Part shown: one piece after another, positions 1 to 11,415 of the stretch | How positions within the stretch are numbered: the stretch's first letter is position 1 | How the letters are laid out: the number at the start of each line of letters is the position of its first letter | NCBI RefSeq assembly: GCF_006788895.1 | Contig: NZ_VFRA01000001.1 | Coordinates: forward strand, 248,001 to 312,000 | Length of the DNA stretch: 64,000 nucleotides | From: Rhodoglobus vestalii | GTDB lineage: Bacteria > Actinomycetota > Actinomycetes > Actinomycetales > Microbacteriaceae | Reading direction: 5' to 3' | Notes under the pieces: model-generated | What the model saw: only the letters and a program-made list of their open reading frames with translations | Told to the model about the DNA's origin: nothing | Database searches by the model: none | Made by a program: the position numbers and the translations under genes

Positions 1-23
1 CAGCTAATCCGCACCGGGTGCAG

Positions 24-485
24 CTACTGGGCAAAGAACGAGGCGTCAACGTCAGACTCAACCTCAGCCTGCTCACCACTGACCACTACGTGTGCTGGTG
101 AAAGCAGGAAGACTTTGCTCGTTACCCGTTCGATTTTCCCGTATAGCCCCTGCGAGAGTCCGCTTGCGAAGTCGACTAGGCGACGAGCATCCGACTCGCT
201 CATCTGCGAGAGATTGATGATCACCGGGATGCCCTCGCGAAAGTTCTCCGCAATAAGTTGAGCGTCTTTGTACTGTCGTGGATGCACTGTTAAAATCTCG
301 TTCATCTCTGCCTCCGCAGTGCTGGGTGCAGCGCGACGCAACGGGGTAACGGGCGCGCGGTTAGAGCTCGCTGGTGGGTGTGTCGCGGTGACGGGGGCAA
401 CCGGTGAAACCGGGCCCTGCCGGTCTTCGTAGTCTTCATCGGCGAGGCCGAGGTAGACCATTGTCTTGCGCAGTGGGTTGGCCAT
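24..485 (-). CDS. sepF: Cell division protein SepF
   Basis: This 153-residue protein matches actinobacterial SepF, which tethers FtsZ to the membrane in bacteria that lack FtsA. The N-terminus ([20 protein letters not shown]) is the usual amphipathic, Leu/acid-rich start. A Pro/Ala-rich linker covers about residues 25-60. The C-terminal SepF core starts near residue 65 ([19 protein letters not shown]) and carries the family's conserved run ending in VDFASGL. The gene is the distal member of the minus-strand dcw cluster, 36 bp after yggS. No ftsA is present in the cluster, as expected for an actinobacterium that relies on SepF. The start ATG is followed immediately by the family N-terminus, so the start is secure. 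Confidence 0.95.
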   Translation of the reverse strand: MANPLRKTMVYLGLADEDYEDRQGPVSPVAPVTATHPPASSNRAPVTPLRRAAPSTAEAEMNEILTVHPRQYKDAQLIAENFREGIPVIINLSQMSESDARRLVDFASGLSQGLYGKIERVTSKVFLLSPAHVVVSGEQAEVESDVDASFFAQ

Positions 486-521
486 GATAATCCTCCGAAT
501 GGTGAAACTTCTGCTTCGAGA

Positions 522-1208
522 TTAACCATGGTCGGGTCGTTTTCCCGTGATTGCCGTCCCAATGCGAAGGTGTGTCGCGCCTTCGGCTATGGCTTCAGCG
601 AAGTCCCCTGACATTCCCATTGAGAGTGCCTGGGCATCCGGATGCCGTGCCGCGATACCTTCAGATAGGGAGCGCAGTGCAGAAAACGCTGGCCGAGGGT
701 CCTCACCCAGCGGCGCAACAGTCATCAGGCCTCGGAGTTTCAGCCCAGCGGCGTTCTCGACGCGGTCGACGAAGCTATCGAGATCGCCTAGAAGCACTCC
801 CCCGCGACCCTGGTCGTCGGTGAGATTCACCTGCACGAACGCGTCAAGCGGAACGACAGACTCGTCATTGGTGAGTGCAGTGATCAGGGAATCGCGATCA
901 ACCGAGTGGATAGCGTCGCAGTAGGCCCGCACCTGACGTGCCTTCTTGCTTTGCAGCTGGCCCACGAAACTCCAGCGTGCATCGAGGTCTGAAAGCGCAG
1001 CAACTTTTGGTTGAGCTTCCTGATGACGACTCTCACCGAAATCACGAACGCCGAGATCGTACAACTCGCGCACGAGAGAGGCAGGATGAAACTTGGTGAC
1101 AACGATTCGGGTGATCAACGCGGGATCACGAGATGCTTGGCGCGCGGCATCCGCAATCTGGTCATCGATAGTGCTGAGTCGTTGGCCCAGAGAGGGCAGG
1201 TCAGGCAT
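522..1208 (-). CDS. yggS: YggS/PLPBP-family pyridoxal phosphate homeostasis protein
   Basis: A 228-residue single-domain alanine-racemase-fold protein of the YggS/PROSC family, which binds PLP and buffers its free level and has no proven catalytic activity. The PLP-binding Lys lies in the VVTKFHP segment near residue 39. Other family motifs are DFGESRHQEAQPK, WSFVGQLQSKK, GLMTVAP and LSMGMSGDFAEAI, the last forming the phosphate-binding region. Its start is 5 bp after the ftsZ stop, so it is co-transcribed and probably translationally coupled. In many actinobacteria pgeF (yfiH) sits between ftsZ and yggS; here it is absent. Confidence 0.95.
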   Translation of the reverse strand: MPDLPSLGQRLSTIDDQIADAARQASRDPALITRIVVTKFHPASLVRELYDLGVRDFGESRHQEAQPKVAALSDLDARWSFVGQLQSKKARQVRAYCDAIHSVDRDSLITALTNDESVVPLDAFVQVNLTDDQGRGGVLLGDLDSFVDRVENAAGLKLRGLMTVAPLGEDPRPAFSALRSLSEGIAARHPDAQALSMGMSGDFAEAIAEGATHLRIGTAITGKRPDHG

Positions 1209-1213
1209 GACTG

Positions 1214-2371
1214 CTACTTCAAGAAGTCAGGCACGTCGAGATCGTTGTCGTTCTCTGCGTCATCGTCGAAACTGCGGTCGATTGTTGCCGCGGGCACCAC
1301 CGCGGGCTGCGACTTCCACTCCGTGTCTCTGTCGGCTGGTTTTTCTGCGGCGACGATGTGCTCGGCCGATGCTTCAGGGACAACATAGTTGGTGCGGCGG
1401 CCTTCGGCAGGCTTCGAGGAAGGCTCGCCACCGTCGAATCCTGCCGCGATGACAGTTACCCGCACCTCGTCACCGAGAGTGTCGTCAATGACGGCGCCGA
1501 AAATAATGTTGGCTTCAGGGTGCACCGCCTCCTGAACGAGTCGTGCAGCATCGTTGATCTCGAAAATACCGAGGTTGGACCCGCCCTGAATGGACAGCAA
1601 AACGCCATGTGCTCCATCGATGCTGGCTTCAAGAAGCGGCGAAGCTACTGCGAGCTCAGCTGCCTTGATGGCGCGGTCGGCTCCCCGCGCGGAACCGATT
1701 CCCATGAGCGCAGAGCCTGCGCCCTGCATCACCGATTTGACGTCGGCAAAGTCAAGGTTGATCAGACCGGGAGTGGTGATGAGGTCGGTGATTCCCTGAA
1801 CGCCGGCAAGAAGAACTTGATCGGCGGTCGCGAACGCTTCGAGCATGCTGATGCCGCGGTCACTGATTTCAAGGAGACGGTCATTCGGGACGACGATGAG
1901 GGTGTCAACTTCGTTCTTGAGAGCATCAACGCCAACCTCTGCCTGCGAGGAACGTCGCTTGCCTTCGAATCCGAACGGTTTGGTGACAACACCGATGGTG
2001 AGCGCACCAATTGATTTGGCTATCCTCGCCACTACCGGAGCGCCGCCGGTACCGGTTCCGCCACCCTCGCCAGCGGTAACAAACACCATGTCCGCACCTG
2101 CGAGGGCTTCTTCGATCTCTTCGGCATGGTCCTCTGCAGCACGGCGGCCGACCTCGGGGTCAGCGCCTGCGCCGAGCCCACGGGTTAGTTCACGACCGAC
2201 GTCGAGTTTGACGTCGGCGTCGCTCATGAGCAGCGCCTGGGCGTCGGTATTGATCGCAATGAACTCGACGCCTCGCAGGCCAAGCTCGATCATTCGGTTG
2301 ACGGCGTTAACTCCGCCACCACCGATGCCGACTACCTTGATGACGGCGAGGTAGTTCTGGTTTGATGTCAC
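1214..2371 (-). CDS. ftsZ: Cell division GTPase FtsZ
   Basis: FtsZ, the tubulin homologue that forms the Z ring, 385 residues. The nucleotide-binding loop [14 protein letters not shown] is near residue 14, and the tubulin signature [10 protein letters not shown] is near residue 105. A variable acidic linker follows the core, and the conserved C-terminal peptide [10 protein letters not shown] binds SepF and other partners. The start is a GTG at 2369-2371 preceded by a GGAGG ribosome-binding site about 7 bp upstream. The 187 bp between ftsQ and ftsZ is one of the longest gaps in the cluster and probably contains a separate ftsZ promoter. In corynebacteria FtsR activates ftsZ, and an FtsR homologue is encoded at 32.6 kb. 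Confidence 0.98.
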   Translation of the reverse strand: MTSNQNYLAVIKVVGIGGGGVNAVNRMIELGLRGVEFIAINTDAQALLMSDADVKLDVGRELTRGLGAGADPEVGRRAAEDHAEEIEEALAGADMVFVTAGEGGGTGTGGAPVVARIAKSIGALTIGVVTKPFGFEGKRRSSQAEVGVDALKNEVDTLIVVPNDRLLEISDRGISMLEAFATADQVLLAGVQGITDLITTPGLINLDFADVKSVMQGAGSALMGIGSARGADRAIKAAELAVASPLLEASIDGAHGVLLSIQGGSNLGIFEINDAARLVQEAVHPEANIIFGAVIDDTLGDEVRVTVIAAGFDGGEPSSKPAEGRRTNYVVPEASAEHIVAAEKPADRDTEWKSQPAVVPAATIDRSFDDDAENDNDLDVPDFLK

Positions 2372-2558
2372 GTTCGGCCTCCACTGGAAACTATCAACCT
2401 CGACTTGAGGTTTAAAGTTATGCTCAGTATGTATTTCTTGAGTTGAGAGTATGCGGACAGTGAGCCGGGCAGACGCACCGCCCGCCGCGTGTCGGAAAGT
2501 GTTCGGTCAATTCGCGGCAGAATGACCCACGACAGCCCACCATTCAGTCGAGTACCGA

Positions 2559-3566
2559 CTAGCTGGGGCGGAAAATACCATTGCTGGGAGCCGAAACATC
2601 GAATTCGCCTGCCCGGCCCGCATCCGTGAGTGAAATCAACCGCGCCAGCAGTGCGGCCTTTCGGGCAGAGTCACTTGCGCTGCCCCACACCACACGTTGA
2701 CCAACGCCAGACAGCACAAAAGAAACGTCGTCTTTCGTTGTGGCCGTTGCGCTCACAACCTGCCCCCCGACATCAGCCGGTAGCGAAAGGAGCACCTCGG
2801 TAACCGCCGCAAATGCCGGGCTTGAGGTATCCGCTCCCCCGACAGAAATAACGGGTACGCCCTCGATGTTCTCTGCAGACTCCTGAATCGTGATGCCCGC
2901 TGGATCAACCAAACGAAACACCCCGTCAACCTGCACAGAGCCGATCGGCTCGCGTTCAACGACATGAACGAGAAGAGTGTCAGGGGGAACAATTTCGGTG
3001 ACGTAACTGCGGATCAGAGGAAAAACCGATAGCTCCTCGGTGATCGCGTCAAAATCGAGAAGCGCCAGCGGTGTGCCCGTATAGATTTCAACGGCTGCCT
3101 GAATCTCGGCCGGATCGATGCGGTTGGTTCCATCGACAACGACCGTCCGCAACGACAGGATTGGCGAAAACACTGCGACCGCGATCAGGCCAAACAGGGC
3201 TGTCACTACACCGACGGCCGAAAGAAGCACGACCTTGCGATGTCGCGCACGCCGAGTAAAACGCCGCAGTTCAGCTCGCTCTGCACGCCGTCGAGCGCGT
3301 GCTGCCTGCCGGAGTTGTTTTTTGGCCAAAGCATCGGCACTCGGGGCACGCGCACGCAACCGCGGCCTCGGTGCGCGCTCAGCTTGAGGCGCATCCGCGA
3401 CACGGAATTCCGCGCCCCGGACCGATCCGGAACGGACGGGCCGAGATGTCATCGGCGTCGTTTTCGATTGGGGTTGCGCACTTTCACTAGCACGCTTGCG
3501 CTGAGACTTGGCGCTCGGCGGCGATGAGTCGACAACAGACTTATCGAAACCCTCAGGCCTCTTCAC
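2559..3566 (-). CDS. ftsQ: Cell division protein FtsQ (POTRA domain)
   Basis: FtsQ/DivIB, a divisome membrane protein. From a GTG start at 3566 the protein has 335 residues: a basic, Arg/Ala-rich cytoplasmic region of about 110 residues, one membrane segment (about 111-134), a POTRA domain starting at [13 protein letters not shown], and an FtsQ-type beta domain. The open frame extends upstream to 3665, but those residues would lie inside murC. The GTG at 3566 overlaps the murC stop by 14 bp, consistent with the tight packing of this cluster. Its ribosome-binding site is weak, and an ATG at 3452 is an alternative, so the start is uncertain; the identity is not. Confidence 0.9.
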   Translation of the reverse strand: MKRPEGFDKSVVDSSPPSAKSQRKRASESAQPQSKTTPMTSRPVRSGSVRGAEFRVADAPQAERAPRPRLRARAPSADALAKKQLRQAARARRRAERAELRRFTRRARHRKVVLLSAVGVVTALFGLIAVAVFSPILSLRTVVVDGTNRIDPAEIQAAVEIYTGTPLALLDFDAITEELSVFPLIRSYVTEIVPPDTLLVHVVEREPIGSVQVDGVFRLVDPAGITIQESAENIEGVPVISVGGADTSSPAFAAVTEVLLSLPADVGGQVVSATATTKDDVSFVLSGVGQRVVWGSASDSARKAALLARLISLTDAGRAGEFDVSAPSNGIFRPS

Positions 3567-5001
3567 TCGGGACCCGATCCGTGACCGTCGGCGAAACCGG
3601 AACCCTCTCCCCTGGATCCCCCAGCGCTGCAACAAGCTGCGGAATAATTCGGTATACATCACCACAGCTCAGCGTCATCACGATGTCGCCCTCGTTCGCC
3701 AGCTCGGCTACACGCAGCGCAGCCAATTGCCAATCCGGAACAAAATCGACCCGCGTAGCATCCGCAAACTGCGACGACACAAGCTCGCCCGTAACGCCAG
3801 GAATCGGATCCTCGCGAGCACCAAACACATCGAGAACCACCGTGTGGTCGGCGAGTCGCTCATAAACCTCCGCGAACTCGGTCGCCATGTCACGCGTGCG
3901 ACTGAAGAGATGAGGTTGGTGTACAGCGATCAGCTTGCCGCTGCCAAGGACGCTTCGGGCTCCGCTAAGCGCTGCCTCGACCTCGGTCGGATGATGAGCG
4001 TAGTCATCGTAAACGCTCACACCACCAACAACCGCGTGAAGCTCAAAACGCCGCTGAGTTCCCGCGAAACTCGACACCGCGTGGACCGCTCCGTCGAGCT
4101 CGAATCCGAGACTGACGAGAACTGCGATCGCTCCGGTTGCGTTCACCGCATTGTGTCGACCAGGAACCGACAATTGAACTCTCGCTTCACGGCCAGCCAC
4201 AGCGATCGAGAAAGCAACTGGCCCCTCTGTCGTCAACGAATGCATTCGCACCGTCGCATCCTCAGCTTCGCCGAAGGTCACGATATTTTTGTGGGTGAGC
4301 CGGTTTGTGACACGAATCGCGCCAGCATCATCACTCGACACCACAACGGCCTCTGAAGCGCCAGCGGCAAACTCCACAAACGCATCATCGAAAGCCTCAT
4401 GGGAGCCATAGTGATCCAGATGGTCGGCATCGACATTGGTGATTACCGCAATCGCCGTGGAATACAACAAAAACGAGCCATCTGACTCATCGGCTTCAAC
4501 AACAAAAAGGTCGTCAGCTCCTGAACCGGAGCTAGTTCCGAGCCCCTGAATAACACCCCCGTTAACAAAGCTGGGCGATGACCCCAGCTCGCGAAGCCCA
4601 GTAATGATCATGCCGGTAGAGGTGGTCTTACCATGAGCTCCCGCGACAGCAACTAGTCGACGATCTCCCACTAGCCACGCCAGCGCCTGGGATCGATGCA
4701 ACACCGGGATACCGCGGACTACAGCCGCAAGATACTCCGGATTATCTGGCCAGAGCGCACCCGTGTACACCAGCGCGTCGGCCGAGCCAAGATGAGCAGC
4801 ATCGTGCCCAATGTTGATCGTTGCACCCGCCGCCCGCAGCGCCTCAATCGTCGCGTTGGAGGAGCGATCTGATCCCGTGACGGCGATTCCGGCATCCAGA
4901 AACATTCGAGCAATACCGCTCATGCCCGATCCCCCGATGCCCACAAAGTGGGCCGACGTGAGGGGGCCAGGTAGCGCCATAGTGAGGTCAGGGAAGATCA
5001 T
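3553..5001 (-). CDS. murC: UDP-N-acetylmuramate--L-alanine ligase MurC
   Basis: MurC adds L-alanine to UDP-MurNAc, the first amino acid of the peptidoglycan stem peptide. The 482 residues show the Mur-ligase layout: an N-terminal Rossmann domain ([16 protein letters not shown]), the ATP-binding loop [12 protein letters not shown] near residue 118, the [10 protein letters not shown] segment, [10 protein letters not shown], and a C-terminal domain with [10 protein letters not shown]. The length is normal. The start overlaps the murG stop (4998) by 4 bp, and the 3' end overlaps ftsQ. Confidence 0.97.
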   Translation of the reverse strand: MIFPDLTMALPGPLTSAHFVGIGGSGMSGIARMFLDAGIAVTGSDRSSNATIEALRAAGATINIGHDAAHLGSADALVYTGALWPDNPEYLAAVVRGIPVLHRSQALAWLVGDRRLVAVAGAHGKTTSTGMIITGLRELGSSPSFVNGGVIQGLGTSSGSGADDLFVVEADESDGSFLLYSTAIAVITNVDADHLDHYGSHEAFDDAFVEFAAGASEAVVVSSDDAGAIRVTNRLTHKNIVTFGEAEDATVRMHSLTTEGPVAFSIAVAGREARVQLSVPGRHNAVNATGAIAVLVSLGFELDGAVHAVSSFAGTQRRFELHAVVGGVSVYDDYAHHPTEVEAALSGARSVLGSGKLIAVHQPHLFSRTRDMATEFAEVYERLADHTVVLDVFGAREDPIPGVTGELVSSQFADATRVDFVPDWQLAALRVAELANEGDIVMTLSCGDVYRIIPQLVAALGDPGERVPVSPTVTDRVPSEEA

Positions 5002-6092
5002 AATGTCAATGGTAGATCGCGGCCGAGGGCCCGATCGACGAGTTCGAGCATGCGATCAGTTCCATCCAACGACCCTATCGTCGACGCCCGCGCAGCCATA
5101 TCAGCGATTTCTGCACGCCTGCGGAGCAACGGAACCAACTCAGCAGATATCCACTGGTCAGTGAAATGTGCGTCGGCGACCACGATCGCGGCCCCAGCAT
5201 CCGTTGCGGTGCGCGCGTTGTATTTTTGTTCACCGTTGCCTACGGGATACGGAACATAAATAGCCGGTACGCCCAGCCCGGTCAGTTCGGCAACGGTCGA
5301 CGTTCCGGCTCGGGCGATCGCCAAATCAGCCGAAGCCAGCGCTAGCTCCATGCGATTGCAATACTTGATGACGACATACCCCCGCAGACCGGGATCATCA
5401 ACACCATCACGGTACTCCCCGGTGATATGGAGGACCTGCCATCCTGCCCCCAAAATTCGGGCCACCGAACCCGCGACCGTATCGTTAATGCGCTTCGCGC
5501 CCGACGAACCGCCCGTGACCAATAACGTCGGCTTGTGAGGATCAAGCCCGAAGAAATCGTCTGCCTCAGCGCGCGCAGCAAATCGATCTAGGGTCTCGAT
5601 TTCGGCTCGAAGCGGCATCCCCACGACGACACCGCCGCGAATGCGCGTGCGATCAAAAGCAGTCCCGACGAAGGAAGTGAAGAGCGAACCCAGGCGATTA
5701 GCCATTCCCGGCCGACTATTCGCCTCGTGAATCACCAGGGGTACGCCAGCCTTACGAGCTCCGAGGTACGCCGGCGCGGCTACATAGCCACCAAAGCCGA
5801 CAACAACATCCACACCGCGCTCAACAATGAGTTCCGCAACCTGGACGATCGTTTCATGGAGACGACGGGGAAAATTTAGAGCCGCGCGATTGGGTCGTCG
5901 TGGAAACGGGAGTTTGTCGATCGTCAGCAACTCAAACGCCCTCTCCGGGACCAGACGGGCCTCCAGGCCCTCCGCGGTGCCCAGTACCAGCACTTCGGCA
6001 TCCGGCTCGCGCACACGAATTCGCTCAGCCACAGCCAGAAGAGGGTTCACATGACCGGCAGTTCCTCCACCAGCAAGCAAATAAGTCGTCAT
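4998..6092 (-). CDS. murG: UDP-GlcNAc--undecaprenyl-PP-MurNAc-pentapeptide GlcNAc transferase MurG
   Basis: MurG converts lipid I to lipid II on the inner face of the membrane. The 364-residue protein begins with the glycine-rich [13 protein letters not shown] motif. It contains [17 protein letters not shown] and [13 protein letters not shown] in the acceptor domain, and [14 protein letters not shown] plus the [10 protein letters not shown] donor-site motif in the C-terminal domain. The start ATG overlaps the ftsW stop as ATGA. Confidence 0.97.
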   Translation of the reverse strand: MTTYLLAGGGTAGHVNPLLAVAERIRVREPDAEVLVLGTAEGLEARLVPERAFELLTIDKLPFPRRPNRAALNFPRRLHETIVQVAELIVERGVDVVVGFGGYVAAPAYLGARKAGVPLVIHEANSRPGMANRLGSLFTSFVGTAFDRTRIRGGVVVGMPLRAEIETLDRFAARAEADDFFGLDPHKPTLLVTGGSSGAKRINDTVAGSVARILGAGWQVLHITGEYRDGVDDPGLRGYVVIKYCNRMELALASADLAIARAGTSTVAELTGLGVPAIYVPYPVGNGEQKYNARTATDAGAAIVVADAHFTDQWISAELVPLLRRRAEIADMAARASTIGSLDGTDRMLELVDRALGRDLPLTL

Positions 6093-7432
6093 TGCCTACC
6101 TCGTGCCCGACTAGCCGCCATCATGCGGGAGCGGTCAGCCGCAGACTGTGCTGGAGGTGCTGCAGACGAAGTTGTTGGCGGCTCTGGCCGATTGCCAGCT
6201 CGCGCGAACGACAACACAATTCCGATAGCGAGCAGTGTTGCGATCAGAGCCGAACCGCCAGTAGAAATGAGCGGCAACGGAACCCCGAGCACCGGGAGCA
6301 CACCCAGGACCACCGCAAAGTTCACAAAGGCCTGACCCACCGTCCACACCATCACTCCCGCCGTGGCGATGCGCACAAAACTATCGTTGGTCGAACGAAT
6401 AATGCGGATAAAACCGATCGCCAAGACAACAAAGAGCAACAGCACCACCACCGCGCCAATAAGCCCGAGCTCCTCACCGATAATGGCAAAAATGTAGTCA
6501 TTGTCGGCGTGCGGCAGCCAGCCACGCTTAGCAACCGAGTTACCCAAGCCTGTGCCGAAAATACCGCCACCGGCCAAGGCCCAATAAGCGTGTTCGATTT
6601 GCCAGCACGCATCCTGGTAGTCGAGTTCGGTGCATCCATTGAGCCACACACTGATGCGTGAGCTTCGGGAACTGCTGGTTCCCGCAAATAAGAGCGCCGC
6701 GACTGCTACGGCCAACGCACCGACCGCGAGGAATCGCAACCGCACCCCGGCGAAGAAGAGGCACCCGAATATGATGAGCAGCATGATGGATGCGGTACCC
6801 AGGTCGTCGCCGACAAGAACAAATGCGATTGCGGCACCCGCAACAGGCGCAACGGGAAGCAACACTTGGCGCCAATCGGAAAGCACATCCTGTTTGGTCG
6901 ATAAGACCCAGGCGACCCAGACGATTATCGCCACCTTGACAAACTCGGAGGGTTGCGCGGTGAACGATCCAAACCGAATCCAGTTCTGGTTTCCGCCATA
7001 GCCGTAGCCAATTCCCGGAATAAAAACGAGAAGTTGAAGAACCCCACCAAGGATGAGGCCGGGCCACGCCCACCGCTTCCAAAACCCTACGGGTGCACGA
7101 GAGGCAACGAGCATGAGGGGCACGCCGATCAGCGCAAACAAGCCCTGGCGTAGGAACCGTCCGAAGAATCCTTCGTCGGCGGTGAAAGATTCCACCGACG
7201 ACGACGAGAGCACCATGACGAGGCCAAAAATCACCAGGAAGAGCGTCGTGCCCAACAGCAGAAAGAAGTTGCTGGATTGCGCGGAAAATATGCGCTTGAC
7301 GGGTACCCGCGCCGAGATGGGCGCATCCGCTGACGCTCCACGAGAAGCACTTGGCTTGGGACCAGATGGTGGCAGAACTGGGGCAGAGCTACTGCGCCGC
7401 TGGGGGCGCTGCGGGGGCGTCGCTGATGTCAT
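6089..7432 (-). CDS. ftsW: SEDS peptidoglycan polymerase FtsW
   Basis: FtsW, the septal SEDS glycosyltransferase partnered with FtsI. The 447 residues carry about ten hydrophobic segments between residues 50 and 425, with the conserved signature GVPLPLISTGGSALIATLLA near the C-terminus and SEFVKVAIIVWVAW in an early segment. The N-terminus is a Pro/Ser/Ala-rich cytoplasmic tail. The ATG at 7432 has a strong AGGAGGGAG ribosome-binding site 6 bp upstream, which confirms that the gene really overlaps the murD 3' end by 44 bp. The distinct Arg/Ala-rich C-terminal tail is cytoplasmic. Confidence 0.96.
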   Translation of the reverse strand: MTSATPPQRPQRRSSSAPVLPPSGPKPSASRGASADAPISARVPVKRIFSAQSSNFFLLLGTTLFLVIFGLVMVLSSSSVESFTADEGFFGRFLRQGLFALIGVPLMLVASRAPVGFWKRWAWPGLILGGVLQLLVFIPGIGYGYGGNQNWIRFGSFTAQPSEFVKVAIIVWVAWVLSTKQDVLSDWRQVLLPVAPVAGAAIAFVLVGDDLGTASIMLLIIFGCLFFAGVRLRFLAVGALAVAVAALLFAGTSSSRSSRISVWLNGCTELDYQDACWQIEHAYWALAGGGIFGTGLGNSVAKRGWLPHADNDYIFAIIGEELGLIGAVVVLLLFVVLAIGFIRIIRSTNDSFVRIATAGVMVWTVGQAFVNFAVVLGVLPVLGVPLPLISTGGSALIATLLAIGIVLSFARAGNRPEPPTTSSAAPPAQSAADRSRMMAASRARGRQ

Positions 7433-8915
7433 CGTTGCTCCCTCCTAGTCGCTCACGTACGGCGATCGCGAACTTTTCTCCGCGATCGGCGTAACTCTCA
7501 AACTGATCCATTGATGCCGCGGCCGGCGCCAACAAAACCGCATCACCCTCCCGGGCAATTTCGCTCGCAATCTCAACGGCGCGCGGCATCACGTGTTCAG
7601 TGTCAGTCGAGTCAACCTCGAAGACGGGAATCTGGGGCGCGTGTCGCTCGAATGCCGAAAGGATTTGTGCCCGGTCGGTGCCGATCACGATCGCCGCCCT
7701 GAGCCGTTTAGCGTGTTGCTGTACCAGAGGTGAAACATCAACGCCCTTGAGGAGTCCTCCCACAATCCAGATCACGGGGTCTACGGCAGAGAGCGATGCA
7801 CCAGCGGCATGTGAATTTGTCGCTTTGGAGTCGTTAAGCCACGACACTCCCCCACTCTCCAACACGAGCTGATTACGGTGGGCATCCACTTCGAAGCTGG
7901 CAACGCCAGCGCGAAGCGCATCGACCGTGATTCCGGCTGACCGCGTCAGCGCACTCGCCGCGAGAATATTGGCGAGCATGTGCGGTGCCGCCAGATGGCG
8001 CTCGCGAAGCTCGTCGAGCGTGAATAATTCAATCGCCTCGTTGTGGCGGTCGCCGTGAAACGCGCGCTCGACAAGCAGGTCGCTGACGATGCCAAAATCG
8101 CTCGGACCAGGCGTGTCGAGCCCAAAACCGATGGCGCGGCAACCCTCAGTGACCTCAGCCTCTTCGACCATTGATTCGGTGGCGTGAACCGCCCGGTTAT
8201 AGATCGCCGCGACCTTCGTATTCGCGTAAACGGTGGCCTTGGCCCGGGCATAAGCTTCCTGTGAGCCGTGCCAGTCGAGATGATCGTCGGCAAGATTCAG
8301 ACAGACACTTGCCATCGGTGAAATCGCCCCGGGGCCGTGCCTCGGCATCGCATGAAGTTGAAAGCTCGAAAGTTCGACGACGAGAAAATCGAAGCCACCG
8401 GGGTAGCGAATTGCGTCCAAAACAGGAATGCCAATGTTGCCAACAGCGCCTGCCCTGAAACCGGCCATCGTAAGAATGTGTGAGGTCAGCTGAGCCGTCG
8501 TGGTCTTGCCATTGGTGCCAGTGACGACGATCCATTCGGCGGGGGTTCCGGTCTTGTCGCGCAACCGCCAAGCTAGCTCAATTTCTGTCCACATCGGTAG
8601 ACCAGCGCTACGACACCACTCCACAAGCACGTGGTCCGGTGGATATCCCGGCGAGACGACGACGACCTCAGGCGCGTGCGCTGTGAGAGCCGCAATCTGT
8701 TCTCTCGCCGTGCCGCCGATAGCGAGAGTTGCACCAATAACGCGGGCCATTTTTTCGCGGTTGTCGGATGCTGCGTCCGCTACAACGAGGACCTCAGCCT
8801 TAAGTTCGGTAAGAGTGTCGGCCGCTGAGAACCCTGTTGCGCCGAGACCAAGTACGGCAACGCGCAGGTCTGCCCACGGCGAGTGCCAACTGGTGAGGGA
8901 GTCGAGATCATGCAC
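7389..8915 (-). CDS. murD: UDP-N-acetylmuramoyl-L-alanine--D-glutamate ligase MurD
   Basis: MurD adds D-glutamate to UDP-MurNAc-L-Ala. The 508 residues begin with a Rossmann motif (VLGLGATGFSAADTL). The ATP loop TGTNGKTTTAQLTSHIL is near residue 132, followed by LNLADDHLDWHGS and WLNDSKATNSHA of the central and C-terminal domains. The start is GTG (8913-8915), 2 bp after the mraY stop. The last residues (Pro/Ala-rich) are encoded by sequence shared with the ftsW 5' end. Confidence 0.96.
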   Translation of the reverse strand: MHDLDSLTSWHSPWADLRVAVLGLGATGFSAADTLTELKAEVLVVADAASDNREKMARVIGATLAIGGTAREQIAALTAHAPEVVVVSPGYPPDHVLVEWCRSAGLPMWTEIELAWRLRDKTGTPAEWIVVTGTNGKTTTAQLTSHILTMAGFRAGAVGNIGIPVLDAIRYPGGFDFLVVELSSFQLHAMPRHGPGAISPMASVCLNLADDHLDWHGSQEAYARAKATVYANTKVAAIYNRAVHATESMVEEAEVTEGCRAIGFGLDTPGPSDFGIVSDLLVERAFHGDRHNEAIELFTLDELRERHLAAPHMLANILAASALTRSAGITVDALRAGVASFEVDAHRNQLVLESGGVSWLNDSKATNSHAAGASLSAVDPVIWIVGGLLKGVDVSPLVQQHAKRLRAAIVIGTDRAQILSAFERHAPQIPVFEVDSTDTEHVMPRAVEIASEIAREGDAVLLAPAAASMDQFESYADRGEKFAIAVRERLGGSNDDISDAPAAPPAAQ

Positions 8916-8917
8916 AG

Positions 8918-10015
8918 TTACTGGTTAATCCATTCGAGGTAGAAGAGCCCGACACCGGCGGCAACAAACATCGCGGCGATGAGCCAGAAGCGCACCACAA
9001 CGGTGACTTCTGCCCAGCCTTTGAGCTCGAAGTGGTGGTGCAATGGGCTCATCAAGAAGATCCGTTTACCGCCGGATAGTTTGAAGTAGACCCGTTGCAG
9101 GATTACTGAGCCGGTAACGATCAGGAAGAGACCGCCAATGAGAACTAGAAGAAGCTCAGTGCGACTCAAGATCGCCAGGGCCGCGAGTGCGCCACCGAGG
9201 CCGAGGGACCCTGTATCGCCCATAAACAGGTGCGCCGGCGAGGTGTTCCACCAAAGAAATCCGATCAGCGCGCCGACGATTGCTGCCGCGATGATCGCGA
9301 GGTCCAGCGGGTCACGAACGTCGTAGCACTTGTAGAACACCTCAAGGTCAATTCCGTCGTTGCTGCAGGACTGATTGTTTTGCCAAAATCCAATAAAAAT
9401 GTAGGAGGAGATCGCAAAGATTGCGGAACCGGTAGCGAGGCCATCTAGACCATCGGCGACATTCACACCGTTTGAGGTGCTCACAATGATGAGCGTGACC
9501 CACAGTGCAAAGAGAATCGCTCCGATGCCAACGCCAAATGTTGCCAGATCAAGCCAACTGATGTCGCGGACCGCCGAGATCATCGAGGACGCAGGAGTCA
9601 GCCCGTTGCTGTTGGGAAAGTTCAGGGCGAGGGCAGCGAATCCAGCGGCGACGATGACCTGACCGGCAATCTTTGACCAGCCACCGAGGCCCAAGCTGCG
9701 CTGTTTTCTGGTTTTCAAAAAGTCGTCAATGAACCCGATGAGCCCCAACCCGACCATGAGATAGATAACAAGAAGCCCTGAGAGGGTGACGGGCTCGCCT
9801 CCAACCCAGTGTCCGACGAAATAACCCATGGTCGAACCGATGATGAACACGATGCCACCCATGGTGGGAGTCCCGCGTTTTGTGTGGTGGCTTTCTGGGC
9901 CATCATCACGAATGAACTGGCCCCACTTGAGCCGCACGAACAAACGAATGAATAGTGGCGTGAGCAGAAGTGTGAAAATGAGCGAGAAGCCCGCAGCGAT
10001 GAGCAGTGCGATCAT
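8918..10015 (-). CDS. mraY: Phospho-N-acetylmuramoyl-pentapeptide transferase MraY
   Basis: MraY transfers phospho-MurNAc-pentapeptide to undecaprenyl phosphate to make lipid I. The 365-residue polytopic protein (about ten membrane segments) has the family motifs [42 protein letters not shown] and the C-terminal [15 protein letters not shown]. The start ATG overlaps the murF stop as ATGA. Confidence 0.97.
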   Translation of the reverse strand: MIALLIAAGFSLIFTLLLTPLFIRLFVRLKWGQFIRDDGPESHHTKRGTPTMGGIVFIIGSTMGYFVGHWVGGEPVTLSGLLVIYLMVGLGLIGFIDDFLKTRKQRSLGLGGWSKIAGQVIVAAGFAALALNFPNSNGLTPASSMISAVRDISWLDLATFGVGIGAILFALWVTLIIVSTSNGVNVADGLDGLATGSAIFAISSYIFIGFWQNNQSCSNDGIDLEVFYKCYDVRDPLDLAIIAAAIVGALIGFLWWNTSPAHLFMGDTGSLGLGGALAALAILSRTELLLVLIGGLFLIVTGSVILQRVYFKLSGGKRIFLMSPLHHHFELKGWAEVTVVVRFWLIAAMFVAAGVGLFYLEWINQ

Positions 10016-11415
10016 ACGCCGACACCCGCAATCTGGTCACCGAGGTGGCGAAGACCGGCAGAGTTCGATGATTTCACCAACACAACATCACCCTCCCGCA
10101 GTTCCTCACGCAGCACAGCGTATGCCTCTTCGACGTTATCGACGAGTACCGACTCTCCATCCCACGAACCTTCAAGACCAGCCGCATTATGGATGTGACG
10201 GGCCGCGTGGCCGACAACAATCAGCTTTTGCACGTTCAACCGCACAATAAGTCGTCCGATGCGATCGTGCTCTTCATTGGCAAAATCGCCAAGCTCCGCA
10301 ATCTCTCCCAGTACCGCTACAGAACGGTTTTCTGGGCCAACAATTTGCACCAGCGTCTTGAGCGCCGCAGCCATCGAGTCAGGGCTTGCGTTGTACGCGT
10401 CGTTGATAACTGTCACACCGCCGGGGCCTCTCAGCAGCTCCATGCGCCAACGTTCTGCCCGTTCGATCGATTCCAGCGCAGCCACTGAGCGCTTGGGGTC
10501 GATACCGAGGGTACGGGCGGCGGTGATGGCTGCGAGGGCATTCGTGACGTGATGTTCTCCCAAGATCCGCAACTGCACCGGGATGGTTTCGTCGCCGACG
10601 TGGAGGATGAATGCAGTTCCCTGCACTGTCGCTTCGATCTCGTCAGCCCACACGCCGGCGCTGGAATCGAGGCCGAAAGAACTGACCGACGCTTCGGTCT
10701 GCTGACCCATGGCTTTGACCCGGCCGTCGTCATAGTTGAGCACTGCGGTCGCATCGGACGGCAGGGCAGTAACCATCTCAGATTTTGCTCGCGCGGTCGC
10801 TGCGGCATCGCCAAACTTGCCTATGTGTGCGAGGCCAACCATGAGCACAATGCCGACGTCGGGCATTACGATCGACTGCAGCCTAGCGATGTCACCAATG
10901 CCGTCGGCGCCCATCTCAACGACCAGATACCGGGTGTCATCGGTGACGCCGAGTATTGTGATCGGCGCGCCGACATCGTTGTTGAATGACCCCTGCGGGG
11001 CAACGGTTTTCCCTTCACGTTCAAGGATGCTCCGAAGCATGTTCTTCGTTGTTGTCTTGCCATTCGAGCCGGTGACGGCAACAACCTTGAGGGCACCATG
11101 AGCTCGGACGCGCGCAACGACGGTGCGGGCGAGCGCATGGAGTGCGTGAACACCGTCGTCCACGATGATCTGAGCGACGTCCAGATCGAGGGGGTGTTCA
11201 GCGATCACCAGAGCAGCACCATTGTTGACAGCACTTTCGGCGAAGAGGTGGCCGTCAGTCGACGCACCCCTGAGCGCAAAGAATATTGAGCCGACTGTGC
11301 TCAGTCGTGAATCGGTGTGCACTGCAACGGCGGGTAAACGGCGTTCGCCGGCGGTTTCGTCACTCATCGTCCCGCCGACGGCGGTGGCAATCTCAGCGAT
11401 GCTCAGTTCGATCAC
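10012..11415 (-). CDS. murF: UDP-N-acetylmuramoyl-tripeptide--D-alanyl-D-alanine ligase MurF
   Basis: MurF adds D-Ala-D-Ala to the stem tripeptide. The 467 residues show the N-terminal MurE/MurF domain, the ATP loop [18 protein letters not shown] near residue 115, the [13 protein letters not shown] segment, and the C-terminal motif [16 protein letters not shown] that distinguishes MurF from MurE. The start is GTG. The ftsI stop is only 36 bp upstream, leaving no room for murE, which occupies this position in many actinobacterial clusters. Confidence 0.96.
   Translation of the reverse strand: MIELSIAEIATAVGGTMSDETAGERRLPAVAVHTDSRLSTVGSIFFALRGASTDGHLFAESAVNNGAALVIAEHPLDLDVAQIIVDDGVHALHALARTVVARVRAHGALKVVAVTGSNGKTTTKNMLRSILEREGKTVAPQGSFNNDVGAPITILGVTDDTRYLVVEMGADGIGDIARLQSIVMPDVGIVLMVGLAHIGKFGDAAATARAKSEMVTALPSDATAVLNYDDGRVKAMGQQTEASVSSFGLDSSAGVWADEIEATVQGTAFILHVGDETIPVQLRILGEHHVTNALAAITAARTLGIDPKRSVAALESIERAERWRMELLRGPGGVTVINDAYNASPDSMAAALKTLVQIVGPENRSVAVLGEIAELGDFANEEHDRIGRLIVRLNVQKLIVVGHAARHIHNAAGLEGSWDGESVLVDNVEEAYAVLREELREGDVVLVKSSNSAGLRHLGDQIAGVGV

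Noticed and set aside
1590..2354. Plus-strand open frames opposite ftsZ
   Set aside because: They are shadows of the G/C-biased third positions of ftsZ, with no family-like content.
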